Origin: Cryobacterium breve
Lineage (GTDB): Bacteria; Actinomycetota; Actinomycetes; Actinomycetales; Microbacteriaceae
NCBI RefSeq assembly: GCF_027594785.1
Contig: NZ_CP075584.1
Span: 930,001 to 994,000, forward strand
Direction of reading: 5' to 3'
Length of the DNA stretch: 64,000 nt
Below are positions 55,458 to 63,813 of this stretch, one piece after another. The stretch's first letter is position 1. Each line of letters begins with the position of its first letter. The translations under genes and the position numbers were made by a program. The notes beneath the pieces are model-generated. The model made no database searches. It had not been told where the DNA came from and saw only the letters and a list, made by a program, of their open reading frames with translations.

Positions 55458-56267
55458 TTAGAGTCGTGGCTCGGTAGCTGGGACGCCGCGGAGACGGGCG
55501 ATGAGCTCCACCCAGCGGATGCGTCGGCGGAGGCGGGCTGCGTCAGGGTAGCGGTTCGGAGCGTCCGAAAATCTGTGAGTGCGCCAAACCCATCCCGGGC
55601 TGATCCGGCACATCAGGCATCCGGTGAGGCTCGGATAAGTATCACCGACGAGCAGGTACCGACAGTTCCGGCAGTAGGCCGGCTCGAGATCCTCGGCGGT
55701 GAGCGGCCTGATCGTGTCTACCCACCAGCGCCAGTCTCTCGCGTTGCAGGCGGCTTTTCTGACTGACGCCCAGGTGTTATGGCGCCAGGAGCGGATGCGA
55801 CCAAGCCGACGTTCGATGCGGCGGCGGAGTTCGATCCGGCGCGGGTCTGCGCCCTCGTCGCCGTCGAACCACTTCGGCTGGATGGTGCAGCGCCAGCAGG
55901 GCACGCGCAGCGGCAGGCGGCTGCCGCACTCGACGCAGAAGCCGGGCAGGCGCTGAATGGAGACGACGAGAGCGGTCTTGTGCCACGTATTTCCGTACAA
56001 ATAGCTCCCGTCGCTTACCTCGAGTGAGACACGAGCGCCCACCTCAACCCTGCCGAGCCGGCGCAGCCGTGCCCACCGGCCGTCGTAAGCGGCATCGAAA
56101 GACCCCGGCGCGGGCATCCTGCGCCAGTAGAGACTGGGCTCGGTCCTGAATTCGTGAACCGTGCCACTCAGCGTTGTCACTCGCCAGTGGCCGGGGCCAT
56201 CCATGATGTCGTGGTATTCGGGGGTCATAGCCAGTACATGCGCGGGCTTGTTCAACGAGCGACGCAC
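55458..56267 (-). CDS. Hypothetical protein with two CxxC zinc-ribbon-like modules
   Basis: 269 residues. The first module is CVECGSRLPLRVPCWRC (about residues 111-127) and the second CRNCRYLLVGDTYPSLTGC with a following MCRIS (about 199-221); each has two CxxC-type pairs able to hold zinc. Between them are basic and tryptophan-rich helices (RRRIERRLGRIRSWRHNTWA). A nucleic-acid-binding role is plausible. No family is recognised. It is convergent with the VbhA-like gene. Confidence 0.6.
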   Translation of the reverse strand: MRRSLNKPAHVLAMTPEYHDIMDGPGHWRVTTLSGTVHEFRTEPSLYWRRMPAPGSFDAAYDGRWARLRRLGRVEVGARVSLEVSDGSYLYGNTWHKTALVVSIQRLPGFCVECGSRLPLRVPCWRCTIQPKWFDGDEGADPRRIELRRRIERRLGRIRSWRHNTWASVRKAACNARDWRWWVDTIRPLTAEDLEPAYCRNCRYLLVGDTYPSLTGCLMCRISPGWVWRTHRFSDAPNRYPDAARLRRRIRWVELIARLRGVPATEPRL

Positions 56268-56284
56268 CCGCGCATGAACCCGTT

Positions 56285-56779
56285 ATGCCCCAGCCTCTGC
56301 GCGACCAGGACCTCAGTCTCAGCCTCGATCTGCTGACCTGGGAGGAGCCCGAGCCGGCCGAGTACCAGTGGAAGAATTCGAGCGGCGGCGGTTGGTCGCC
56401 TATGGGCTCATGGATACAGCTAGAAAGCCTAGTATCGATGGTAGGTACCGGGGTCGGGTGGAATTTTCTTATCGTGGAGCGGATTCGCGAACCGGGGCGG
56501 CCGTACCCCTCGCGGTTCGCGCAGTGCCTGGGCTCGAGCCGAGGGCTAGCTGTGGAGCTCGGATGGCATCCGGCCGAGGGGGTCGAAAACTTATGGCGGA
56601 TCGGGCTGGCTGGTGGCAGGTCCTCACCGCGCTTTAATATCCACTCTGACCCGGACCTGCGTCTACTCGTTGAGCCGAAACAAGCGCTGGAGACGCGCGT
56701 AGCGCTGATAGTGATGGTTGACTGGCTGGCCGATGGTGAGCTTGGGGCAGGCTTTGTGCGGCAGCGTCTGCGGTACTAG
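56285..56779 (+). CDS. Hypothetical protein
   Basis: 164 residues, soluble and tryptophan-rich (LLTWEEPEPAEYQWKNSSGG, then GTGVGWNFLIVERIREPG). It shares general features with the next gene (short, soluble, similar size). It is divergent from the zinc-ribbon gene. No family is recognised. Confidence 0.5.
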   Translation: MPQPLRDQDLSLSLDLLTWEEPEPAEYQWKNSSGGGWSPMGSWIQLESLVSMVGTGVGWNFLIVERIREPGRPYPSRFAQCLGSSRGLAVELGWHPAEGVENLWRIGLAGGRSSPRFNIHSDPDLRLLVEPKQALETRVALIVMVDWLADGELGAGFVRQRLRY

Positions 56780-56800
56780 GACACCGCGCATGCAATATGC

Positions 56801-57337
56801 ATGAGCGAAAAGGTGCGCGGATCATTCTGGGCCTGCGGTGAAATCACTGGCGGCGAGCTTCGGCTGAGTGTGAGCACTGGCGGGTTACTGGCATCGTTTA
56901 TTGACGGCTACGGAGAGCTAGGGCGTGCTGAAACCATCGTCGAGGGCGGCTCCTGGGCGGACCTGCGCAGGCAGAACCGCTACGCCTACGCCTGCGAGAT
57001 CGCCGAAGATTTCCAGGCTCGCGCGCTGGTCAAAGGAACGGCTGCCGGCACTTGGTCGCAGTGGGCGGAGGACGATGCCGCGCTAGAAAGGCTCACAGAG
57101 CCTCGATGCATCGTCCCGTCATCGGAGCCGTGGATGGGCGGCCGGATGCTCCTCATAGTGGTCCATCCTGTGATCAAAGCTCTGGACTGGGATGCTCCGA
57201 AGGCGAGCCGGTCGCTGATCGTCATCGACCCGCGGACGGAGGTCAGCCTGCTTCTAAGTCTCCGGCGAGTGGGTGCACTCAGTTCGACCGGATCCCTCAC
57301 AGCAAGATCTCGACTAACGCATCCTCTGGGGCTTTAA
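56801..57337 (+). CDS. Hypothetical protein
   Basis: 178 residues from ATG 56801 (MSEKVRGSFWACGEITGGEL). Segments WADLRRQNRYAYACEIAEDF and GRMLLIVVHPVIKALDWDA are well-formed, but no domain is recognised. It follows the preceding gene by 21 bases and precedes xis-int by 48. Confidence 0.5.
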   Translation: MSEKVRGSFWACGEITGGELRLSVSTGGLLASFIDGYGELGRAETIVEGGSWADLRRQNRYAYACEIAEDFQARALVKGTAAGTWSQWAEDDAALERLTEPRCIVPSSEPWMGGRMLLIVVHPVIKALDWDAPKASRSLIVIDPRTEVSLLLSLRRVGALSSTGSLTARSRLTHPLGL

Positions 57338-57385
57338 AATATTTGCAACTCGTATTTTAAACACGAGGCCGCGCATGTATTACCT

Positions 57386-57619
57386 ATGAAACCCCACAGC
57401 ACCACCTCAGCCCCCATCAATCCAACCCAAAACCTGTTCGAACCCATGTGGACCATTGCCGACAGCGCGCTCTACCTGGGCATCAGTCCGAAGACCGTTG
57501 AGAAGCTCCGCAACGCCGGCACCTTCCCAGCAGCCATCGTCATCGGAAGGTCGGTGCGCTTCGTGCCCACGGATGTACGCACCTGGGCGCTCGCGCTTCG
57601 TGAGCCGGTTGCAGCATGA
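57386..57619 (+). CDS. Excisionase-like helix-turn-helix protein
   Basis: A 77-residue protein with a MerR/excisionase-type domain: MWTIADSALYLGISPKTVEK, LRNAGTFPAAIVIGRSVRFV and PTDVRTWAL. It overlaps the integrase start by four bases (ATGA). Such proteins bend the attachment DNA to favour excision and often regulate int. Confidence 0.88.
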   Translation: MKPHSTTSAPINPTQNLFEPMWTIADSALYLGISPKTVEKLRNAGTFPAAIVIGRSVRFVPTDVRTWALALREPVAA

Positions 57620-58908
57620 GCGGCACCGGCCGCCCTCGCACTGGAATCGGCCACATCGGCAAGGTCGTGGTCACCTCTCGCAGCAGCGCAGGTAAGACCG
57701 AATACACCGCTAGGGCGCGCGTCCGCGACCGTGACGGTGTGGCCCGGAAAATCTCGGCTAAGGGGCACACGGAAACACAGGCGAAGGAAGCCCTGGTAGA
57801 CGTGGCGCGCATCCGCAAGGAAAATGCGAACGGCGGGGTCACGGACGGCGCTACCATCGGGGCTCTCGTCGACCTCTACGTTCTAGGTCTCGCAAAAACC
57901 AAGCTTGCAGCCCAGACAAAAGCCCGGTACACCCAATCTGCAAATAACCACATCCGGCCTGCCTTTGCAGGTCTTGCCGCCGTAGAGCTGACCCCAAACA
58001 TGGCGCTCGTATTCATCGAGGACCTAGCGGTCGAGCACCTCTCAGAGGCTCGCACCTGCCGCGTCGTGCTCAAAGCCATCATGCAGCAGGCGCTCCGTGG
58101 AGGAATTCTGACACGAAACCCGGTTACTGACGCCTCAGTTCGACTAGCGGTTCCAAAGAGCCGACCGCACGCAGTGTCTATTAACGACCTTCATCGGCTC
58201 CGCGGGGCAATCGCAGCGTGGCGGACCGGCCCGGACGTCAAGGGCCCGCGGCCCTCGACCGACCTTCTTGACCTGGTCGACATCATGCTCGGGACGACCA
58301 CGCGAATCGGTGAAGCTCTAGCTATTCGAGCGGAGGACGTGCGCATCGACGACTCCGGCGTTTTGACAGTGGAAATCTGCGGGACCATCATCTGGGAAAA
58401 AGGCATTGGGACGTACCGAAAGCCCAGCCCGAAAAATGACCCCAGCTGGCGATTCATTACTCCGCCTGACTTCGCTGCCGACATCCTCCGCCGCCGCGCA
58501 CATGAGGGCAAGTGGAACCTGGTCTTTGCAACCAAAAATGGGAATCCGTTTTTGCAGCAAAACCTAGGCAGGTCCCTTCGTGCGATAGTCGCCGGCACCG
58601 ACCTCGAGTGGATTACCTCTCACGCCCTCCGTAAGACGAGCGCAACAACCATCGACCGTCTCGCTGAAGGCGAAAGTCGGAAAGCTGCTGCTCGAGCGCT
58701 TGGGCACGAAGGAGAAACTCTCGCTGGTACGACATACATCGAACGCGACCGGCATGTACCGGACTCACGCCGCGCTCTCGATACCCTCGCTCCACGTGAG
58801 GACCGGAGCCTGAGAGACGCCAGGCAAAAACAAAGGAAAGCCCAGCATTGCGGCCGAGAGGCTGGCCGTGCTGGGCTATTTTTTGTGATACTCAGGGACC
58901 CCCGTTAG
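57616..58908 (+). CDS. Tyrosine-recombinase integrase of the tRNA-Gln element
   Basis: Up to 430 residues. It has an N-terminal arm-binding part (about 1-75), a core-binding domain (about 80-180) and a catalytic domain with R230 (TTTRIGEAL), H336 and R339 (SHALRKTSATT), H364 (LGHEG) and Y374 (TYIERD). A lysine near RKPSPKNDPSWRF completes the set. The last 23 or so codons run through a strong terminator hairpin. A TGA at 58811-58813 lies one frame off, so a single extra base near the 3' end may have lengthened the protein. It inserts the element into tRNA-Gln. Confidence 0.94.
   Translation: MSGTGRPRTGIGHIGKVVVTSRSSAGKTEYTARARVRDRDGVARKISAKGHTETQAKEALVDVARIRKENANGGVTDGATIGALVDLYVLGLAKTKLAAQTKARYTQSANNHIRPAFAGLAAVELTPNMALVFIEDLAVEHLSEARTCRVVLKAIMQQALRGGILTRNPVTDASVRLAVPKSRPHAVSINDLHRLRGAIAAWRTGPDVKGPRPSTDLLDLVDIMLGTTTRIGEALAIRAEDVRIDDSGVLTVEICGTIIWEKGIGTYRKPSPKNDPSWRFITPPDFAADILRRRAHEGKWNLVFATKNGNPFLQQNLGRSLRAIVAGTDLEWITSHALRKTSATTIDRLAEGESRKAAARALGHEGETLAGTTYIERDRHVPDSRRALDTLAPREDRSLRDARQKQRKAQHCGREAGRAGLFFVILRDPR
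58839..58884 (+). terminator. Terminator of the xis-int operon
   Basis: AGCCCAGCA (58839-58847) and TGCTGGGCT (58869-58877), with an inner CGGCC/GGCCG stem, are followed by ATTTTTT. It lies inside the last codons of the integrase frame as written. Confidence 0.85.
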
Positions 58909-58970
58909 GGTGTCAAGCAACACTTCTTGTCTCGTTTTAGTCCCATGCGGGGCTGTGAGCGCCCGCTACT

Positions 58971-59016
58971 GCTGGGGTACCTGGACTCGAACCAAGAACA
59001 ACTGAACCAGAATCAG
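58971..59016. repeat. Right attachment repeat
   Basis: The partner of 29032-29077, identical over 46 bases. It forms the 3' part of the intact tRNA-Gln. Confidence 0.93.
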
Positions 59017-59043
59017 TCGTGTTGCCAATTACACCATACCCCA
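58972..59043 (-). tRNA. tRNA-Gln (anticodon CTG)
   Basis: A cloverleaf of 72 bases on the minus strand. The acceptor is TGGGGTA/TACCCCA, the anticodon stem ACTGA/TCAGT, the loop TTCTGGT with CTG, the T arm GGTTCGAGTCC and the discriminator G; CCA is not encoded. It lies directly beyond gltX. In organisms without GlnRS, GltX also charges tRNA-Gln with glutamate, which makes this pairing functional. Confidence 0.95.
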
Positions 59044-59158
59044 TTGGCCGTTGGCCTCTCCGTGGAGTTACTCCGCGGATTGGCCGACTCGTAACTCTAA
59101 CCCACAGAGCGGATGCTGGCCAAACTGAGCGCCACATCGGCGGGTTGCGAGCCCCGAA

Positions 59159-60727
59159 TCATCGGTTCACGCCAGTCAGGCTCAAGACCACCGGCGAGCT
59201 CGCCGCGTCCGCGGCCACGACCGCAGAGAGCGCCCCGAGCCGTGCGAGCGACTCCGTGCGGCCAAGGATCTCCATCGACTCGAAGAGCGGCGGAGACACC
59301 TTGCGGCCCGAGATCGCGACGCGCAGCGGCCCGAAGGCGACCCGCGGCTTGAGCCCGAGGCCGTCGATGAGCGCGGTGGTGAGCGCCTCGTGCACGCGGT
59401 CGTGGGTCCACTCGGCCTCGGGAATGCTCTCGAGAGTCGTCGCGGAGGCGGCGAGGATCTCGGCGGCGTTCTTCGGGAGGCTCGCGAGGGCATCCGCTTC
59501 GTGCACGAGCGCCTCGCTTGTGACGAACAGGAAGCCGAGCATGCCGGGCGCCTCGCCGAGCAGGGCGATGCGCTCCTGGATCAGCGGAGCGGCGGCCGTG
59601 AGCACGGCCTGGCGGGCGTCACCGAGCGGCAGGTCGACGACTCCGGCGGAGACGAGGTAGGGCACGATCCGGACGGCGAAGTCCGCAGGCTCGAGCAGGC
59701 GGATGTGGTCGCCGTTGATCGACTCGGCCTTCTTGAGGTCGAAGCGCGCCGGGTTCGGGTTGACGTTCTCCACGTCGAACGCGGCCACGAGCTCGTCGAC
59801 GCTGAAGACGTCCTGGTCCTTGGAGAGCGACCAGCCGAGCAGCGAGAGGTAGTTGAGCAGTCCCTCGGGGATGAACCCGCGCTCGCGGTGCAGGAACAGG
59901 TTCGACTCGGGGTCGCGCTTGGAGAGCTTCTTGTTCTTGTCGCCCATCACGTAGGGCAGGTGGCCGAAGCGCGGCACGAACGTCGTCAGGCCGATCTCGA
60001 TCAGCGCCTGGTAGAGCGCGATCTGGCGCGGCGTCGATGAGAGCAGGTCTTCGCCGCGGAGCACGTGGGTGACGCCCATCAGCGCGTCGTCGACGGGGTT
60101 GACGAAGGGGTAGAGCGGATGCCCGTTGGGACGCACCACGACGAAGTCGCTGAACGATCCGGCCGGGAAGGTGATCTCGCCGCGGACGAGGTCGTCGAAG
60201 CTGATCTCGGTGTCCGGTACCTTGAGCCGCAGCGCGGGGGCACGGCCCTCGGCGCGGTACGCGGCGCGCTGGTCTTCGGTGAGGTCGCGCTCGAAGTTGT
60301 CGTAGCCCTGCTTGGGGTCGCGGCCGAGGGACACGTTGCGCGCCTCGATTTCCTCACCGGTCGCGAAGCTCTCGTAGATGTGGCCGGAGGCCTTGAGCTG
60401 CTCGACGACGTCGCGGTAGATGTCGTAGCGCTCGGACTGGCGGTACGGTCCGTGCGGTCCCCCGACGTCGACGCCCTCGTCCCAGTCGAGCTTCAGCCAG
60501 CGCAGTGCGTCCTTGAGCTGGAGGTAGCTTTCCTCGCTGTCGCGGGCGGGATCGGTGTCCTCGATCCGGAAGATGAAGGTGCCGCCGGTGTGGCGTGCGT
60601 AGGCCCAGTTGAACATGGCCGTGCGAACGAGGCCCACGTGCGGGGTTCCGGTCGGTGAGGGGCAGAACCGCACACGAACATCCGTGCCGGTCGCGGTGGA
60701 AAATGGGTACACAGTGGTCTCAGACAT
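59159..60727 (-). CDS. gltX: Glutamyl-tRNA synthetase
   Basis: A 522-residue class I synthetase. The HIGH-type motif is [13 protein letters not shown] (residues about 24-36) and the KMSKS-type motif [15 protein letters not shown] (about 270). The [14 protein letters not shown] and [15 protein letters not shown] stretches are characteristic of bacterial GluRS. It charges tRNA-Glu and, in organisms using the amidotransferase route, tRNA-Gln. It is intact. Its nearest neighbour downstream is tRNA-Gln. Confidence 0.97.
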   Translation of the reverse strand: MSETTVYPFSTATGTDVRVRFCPSPTGTPHVGLVRTAMFNWAYARHTGGTFIFRIEDTDPARDSEESYLQLKDALRWLKLDWDEGVDVGGPHGPYRQSERYDIYRDVVEQLKASGHIYESFATGEEIEARNVSLGRDPKQGYDNFERDLTEDQRAAYRAEGRAPALRLKVPDTEISFDDLVRGEITFPAGSFSDFVVVRPNGHPLYPFVNPVDDALMGVTHVLRGEDLLSSTPRQIALYQALIEIGLTTFVPRFGHLPYVMGDKNKKLSKRDPESNLFLHRERGFIPEGLLNYLSLLGWSLSKDQDVFSVDELVAAFDVENVNPNPARFDLKKAESINGDHIRLLEPADFAVRIVPYLVSAGVVDLPLGDARQAVLTAAAPLIQERIALLGEAPGMLGFLFVTSEALVHEADALASLPKNAAEILAASATTLESIPEAEWTHDRVHEALTTALIDGLGLKPRVAFGPLRVAISGRKVSPPLFESMEILGRTESLARLGALSAVVAADAASSPVVLSLTGVNR

Positions 60728-60804
60728 CGGTATCGAGTCTACTTGGCGCGTAGATCACACGAGTGGGCGCACGCGGGGACAGGTGCGTGCCTGCGTGCGG
60801 GGCG

Positions 60805-61739
60805 CTATCGGGCGGATACCGTGAGCGATGCGAGTGCGCGGAGGGTCTCCCCCAGCGCCGGCACGCCAATGGCCCCGTCAGCGGTGACGGCATGGAGCGT
60901 GCGGTACTCCCCCGGCCGGGTCGGACGGATCAGCACTCCCGACCGAGCGCCGACGGAGTCGATCGCGAGCGTCGGCAGCACGGCGACGCCGATGCCGGCG
61001 CCGACCATGCCGAAGACCGCGGCGACATTGTCGGTCTCGTAGGAGATGTCCGGAACGAACCCGCGCCGTTCGCAGAGCTCGAGCAGGTGCCCGCGGCAGC
61101 GCGGGCAGCCGCCGATCCAGCGCTCACCCGCGAGATCGCCGAGGTCGATCGACTCCGCTTCGCCGAACCGGTGGCCGGCCGGAACCACGAGCAGCACCTC
61201 GTCCCGTCCGAGCGTCGTGACCGAGAGCCCCTCCGCGCTGTCCCGGTGCGGATCGACGAGGTCGCCCGGGTAGCTGAACGTGATCGCGAGGTCGACGCGG
61301 TTCTCGCGCACGAGGGCGACGGCCTCGGGCGGTTCGGCCTCGACATAGGTGATCGACAGCCCCGGATGCCGCCTCCCCAGGTCGGCGAGCAGGCGCGGCA
61401 CGATCGTCGCGGACGCAGAGGGAAAGGCCGCAACCCGCACCCGGCCGGCCCGGAGACCCTGGAGTTCGGCGAGGTCGCCTGCGGCGGCGTCGAGGGCTCC
61501 GGTCACGGTGCGGGCGTGCCGGGCGAGCAACCGGCCGGCCTCGGTGAGGCGCACACCCCGGCCGACCCGCTCCACCAGGGCGAGTCCCACCCGCAGGCTC
61601 GAGGCGTTTGAGCCTGCTGGCTGACCGCGGGCTGGCTGTAGCCGAGGGCGCGGGCCGCTGCCGTGATCGAACCGTGCTCGGCGAGAGCCTGAACGATGCG
61701 CAGCGAATGGGAGTCGAGGGCGGAATCGGCGAGAGGCAT
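60805..61739 (-). pseudogene. LysR-family transcriptional regulator, two frameshifts
   Basis: From ATG 61739 the winged helix is SHSLRIVQALAEHGSITAAA, RALGYSQPAVSQQ. The frame then breaks at 61611-61615 and again at 61595-61599, both AGCT read with an extra base. With both removed it reads SQQLKRLELRVGLALVERVG and continues as a normal effector domain (RVRVAAFPSASATIVPRLLA through GMVGAGIGVAVLPTLAIDSV), about 311 residues. It is divergent from the aminotransferase gene and probably controls it. Confidence 0.88.
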
Positions 61740-61819
61740 CCTCAAGGATAACGCCGGGTTATGGTTTCTATCACTCACTGGCGATTGTCGAATGAGTGCG
61801 AGCGGCGGATGCTGGAGGA
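61740..61819. promoter_or_regulatory. Divergent LysR/aminotransferase promoter region
   Basis: An 80-base gap between divergent starts. A LysR protein would be expected to bind T-N11-A type sites here; partial symmetry is seen around TATCACTCACTGGCGATTGT, but no clear operator. Confidence 0.4.
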
Positions 61820-62926
61820 ATGACCAGCCCAGCCTCCCCCGACACGACCCGCTCGCGAATCGACGGCCCGCCACTGGGCATCCCCGCAGCCCGGGCGCAG
61901 TTCCCCGGCGGGCGCGGGTACCTCGCAGCCTGCACGCTCGGGCTGCCGACGGCCGGAACGGTCGCGGCCCTTCGCGCAGACCTCGACGCCTGGGCGAGCG
62001 GCTCTGCCTCGGCCGCAGGGTACGCCGCGCTCGTCGAACGGGTGCGTGCCGTCTACGCGCGGCTCGTGTCGGTACCGGTGAGCCGGGTGGCAATCGGTTC
62101 GCAGGCTTCCGTGCTCGCGGGCCTCGTGGCCGCGAGCGTTCCGGACGGGGCGGAGGTGCTCTGCGTCGACGGCGACTTCAGCTCGATGGTCTTCCCGTTC
62201 CTGAACCAGGCCCACCGCGGCGTCACTGTGCGACACGTTCCGCTCGCGCACCTGGCCGAGAGCATCACGGGTAACACCTGGTTGGTCTCCTGGTCACTCG
62301 TCCAGTCCGCGACGGGCGCTGTCGCCGAGACGACGGCGATCATCGCCGCTGCGCGCCGTCACGGGACCTTCACCCTGTGCGACACCTCACAGGCAGCCGG
62401 GTGGATGCCGGTGGACGCCTCGGTCTTCGACGCCACGATCTGCCACGCGTACAAGTGGTTGTGCGCGCCGCGCGGCGTGGCTTTCCTCACGATTGCCGAG
62501 GGGTTCGGCTCCGTCGTGCGCCCGGCCCAGGCCGGCTGGTACGCCGGCGAGGACGTCTGGGGCTCCTGTTACGGGCCGGGAATGCGGCTCGCGGCCGACG
62601 CCCGTCGTTTCGACGTGTCGCCGGCGTGGCAAGCCTGGGTCGGCGCGGAACCCGCCCTCGAGTTCTTCGGCACACTCGACCTGGCCGAGGTGCGACGGTA
62701 CGACGTGGGCCTCGCGGACGCCTTCCGCGCCGGACTCGGCATCGACTCGACCGAACAGACCGGCCAGGCCACCGTGACGTGGGCGGATGCCGCGGGCACC
62801 GACCTCGCGCGCCTCACGGCGGCCGGACTCACGGCATCCGGTCGGGCGGGCCGCGCCCGCGTGGCCTTCCACCTCTGGAACGATGCCGACGACGTTCAGG
62901 ACGCCCTCCGCGCCCTCGGCCGCTGA
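61820..62926 (+). CDS. PLP-dependent aminotransferase class V/cysteine desulfurase-like protein
   Basis: 368 residues from ATG 61820. A GGAGG stands only one base upstream, so GTG 61796 or a leaderless start are alternatives. The fold-type I features are the nucleotide/PLP loop IGSQASVLAGLVAASVPDG, D188 (TLCDTSQAAG) that pairs with the pyridine nitrogen, and the Schiff-base lysine K212 (CHAYKWLCAPRG). This is closest to the kynureninase/NifS-like branch. The substrate is unknown. It is divergent from LysR, its probable regulator. Confidence 0.88.
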   Translation: MTSPASPDTTRSRIDGPPLGIPAARAQFPGGRGYLAACTLGLPTAGTVAALRADLDAWASGSASAAGYAALVERVRAVYARLVSVPVSRVAIGSQASVLAGLVAASVPDGAEVLCVDGDFSSMVFPFLNQAHRGVTVRHVPLAHLAESITGNTWLVSWSLVQSATGAVAETTAIIAAARRHGTFTLCDTSQAAGWMPVDASVFDATICHAYKWLCAPRGVAFLTIAEGFGSVVRPAQAGWYAGEDVWGSCYGPGMRLAADARRFDVSPAWQAWVGAEPALEFFGTLDLAEVRRYDVGLADAFRAGLGIDSTEQTGQATVTWADAAGTDLARLTAAGLTASGRAGRARVAFHLWNDADDVQDALRALGR

Positions 62927-62978
62927 CGCGACAGCAACTGACGCCGCAGCCGCTGACGCCCCAGCCACCAAAACCGCG

Positions 62979-63035
62979 TGAGGTGTCGCAGATCGAGGTT
63001 CGCGCGCCCGCGGAACCTCGATCTGCGACACCTCA
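62979..63035. terminator. Long perfect hairpin between convergent genes
   Basis: A perfect 23-bp stem (62979-63001 with 63013-63035) and an 11-base loop lie between the aminotransferase and the DJ-1 gene. It can terminate both strands. Confidence 0.8.
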
Positions 63036-63048
63036 GGCGCGCGCGGTC

Positions 63049-63756
63049 CTACTTCTTGGCAGCGACGACCGAGATGATGCGGGCCGCGAGCTCGCCGGAG
63101 GATGCCGGGTTCTGGCCGGTGTAGAGGTTGCGGTCGACCTCGATGTGCGCCGTGAACGGGGCCGCCTCGACGAAGTCCGCGCCGAGCGCGACCAGGCGGG
63201 TCTGGACCAGCCACGGTGCCTTGGGTGCCAGGCCTCCGATGACCTCTTCCTCGTTGGTGAAGCCGGTCATGCGATATCCCGTGAACGGCCAGCTGCCGTC
63301 CGCGCGCTTCGCGGCGAGGAGCGCAGCCGGGGCGTGGCACAACACGGCCAGGATCCGGTCGGTGTCGAGCGCCTCGGTCATGAGTGCGCCGGAGGTCGCG
63401 TCGACCGCGAGGTCCTCCATCGGTCCGTGGCCGCCCGGGTAGAAGACGACGTCGTAGTCGGCGACGACGATGTCGTCGATGCTGCGCGGAGCGTCGAGCT
63501 CCTCGCCGATCGACCCGAGGTACGCCACGATCTCGGCGGCGCGTTCCTCGCCGCCGGCCGACTGCGCCGTGAGGCTGCCGCGGTCGATCGTGGGCGGAAC
63601 CCCGCCCGGAGTCGCGATGGTGATGGACCATCCGGCCTCGCTGAACAGGCGGTGCGGTTCCGCGAGCTCCTCAGCCCAGTATCCGGTCGGGTGCAGGGTG
63701 CCGTCGTTGAGAGTCCAGTGGTCAGCGGCGCTGACGACGAAGAGTACGTGGGCCAT
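63049..63756 (-). CDS. DJ-1/PfpI superfamily protein (Hsp31-like)
   Basis: 235 residues. The nucleophile elbow is AVLCHAPAALL with C140, next to H141, and the PGGHGPMEDLAVD loop carries the other conserved residues. A glutamate near E29-E30 completes the active site pattern of Hsp31/glyoxalase III-type proteins. It could detoxify methylglyoxal or act as a chaperone. It is convergent with the aminotransferase and separated from the next minus-strand gene by 57 bases. Confidence 0.92.
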   Translation of the reverse strand: MAHVLFVVSAADHWTLNDGTLHPTGYWAEELAEPHRLFSEAGWSITIATPGGVPPTIDRGSLTAQSAGGEERAAEIVAYLGSIGEELDAPRSIDDIVVADYDVVFYPGGHGPMEDLAVDATSGALMTEALDTDRILAVLCHAPAALLAAKRADGSWPFTGYRMTGFTNEEEVIGGLAPKAPWLVQTRLVALGADFVEAAPFTAHIEVDRNLYTGQNPASSGELAARIISVVAAKK

Positions 63757-63813
63757 GATTCTCCAATGTTCAAAAATGGGTGGATGCGGGTCGTGGAGCG
63801 GTTGCGAGCCGAC

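Larger units (their letters stand above)
29032..59016. mobile_element. 30-kb integrative element in tRNA-Gln
   Basis: The 46-bp sequence at 29032-29077 is repeated exactly at 58971-59016, where it is the 3' part of an intact tRNA-Gln. A Xis-Int pair sits just inside the right copy. The cargo includes an IS21-type metal-efflux transposon, a helicase plus family A polymerase, a protein kinase, a type I restriction-modification operon and about a dozen unknown genes. I find no FtsK/TraSA, relaxase, type IV secretion or virion genes, so it is not an ordinary AICE, ICE or prophage. A self-replicating satellite-like island is the best reading. Confidence 0.9.
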
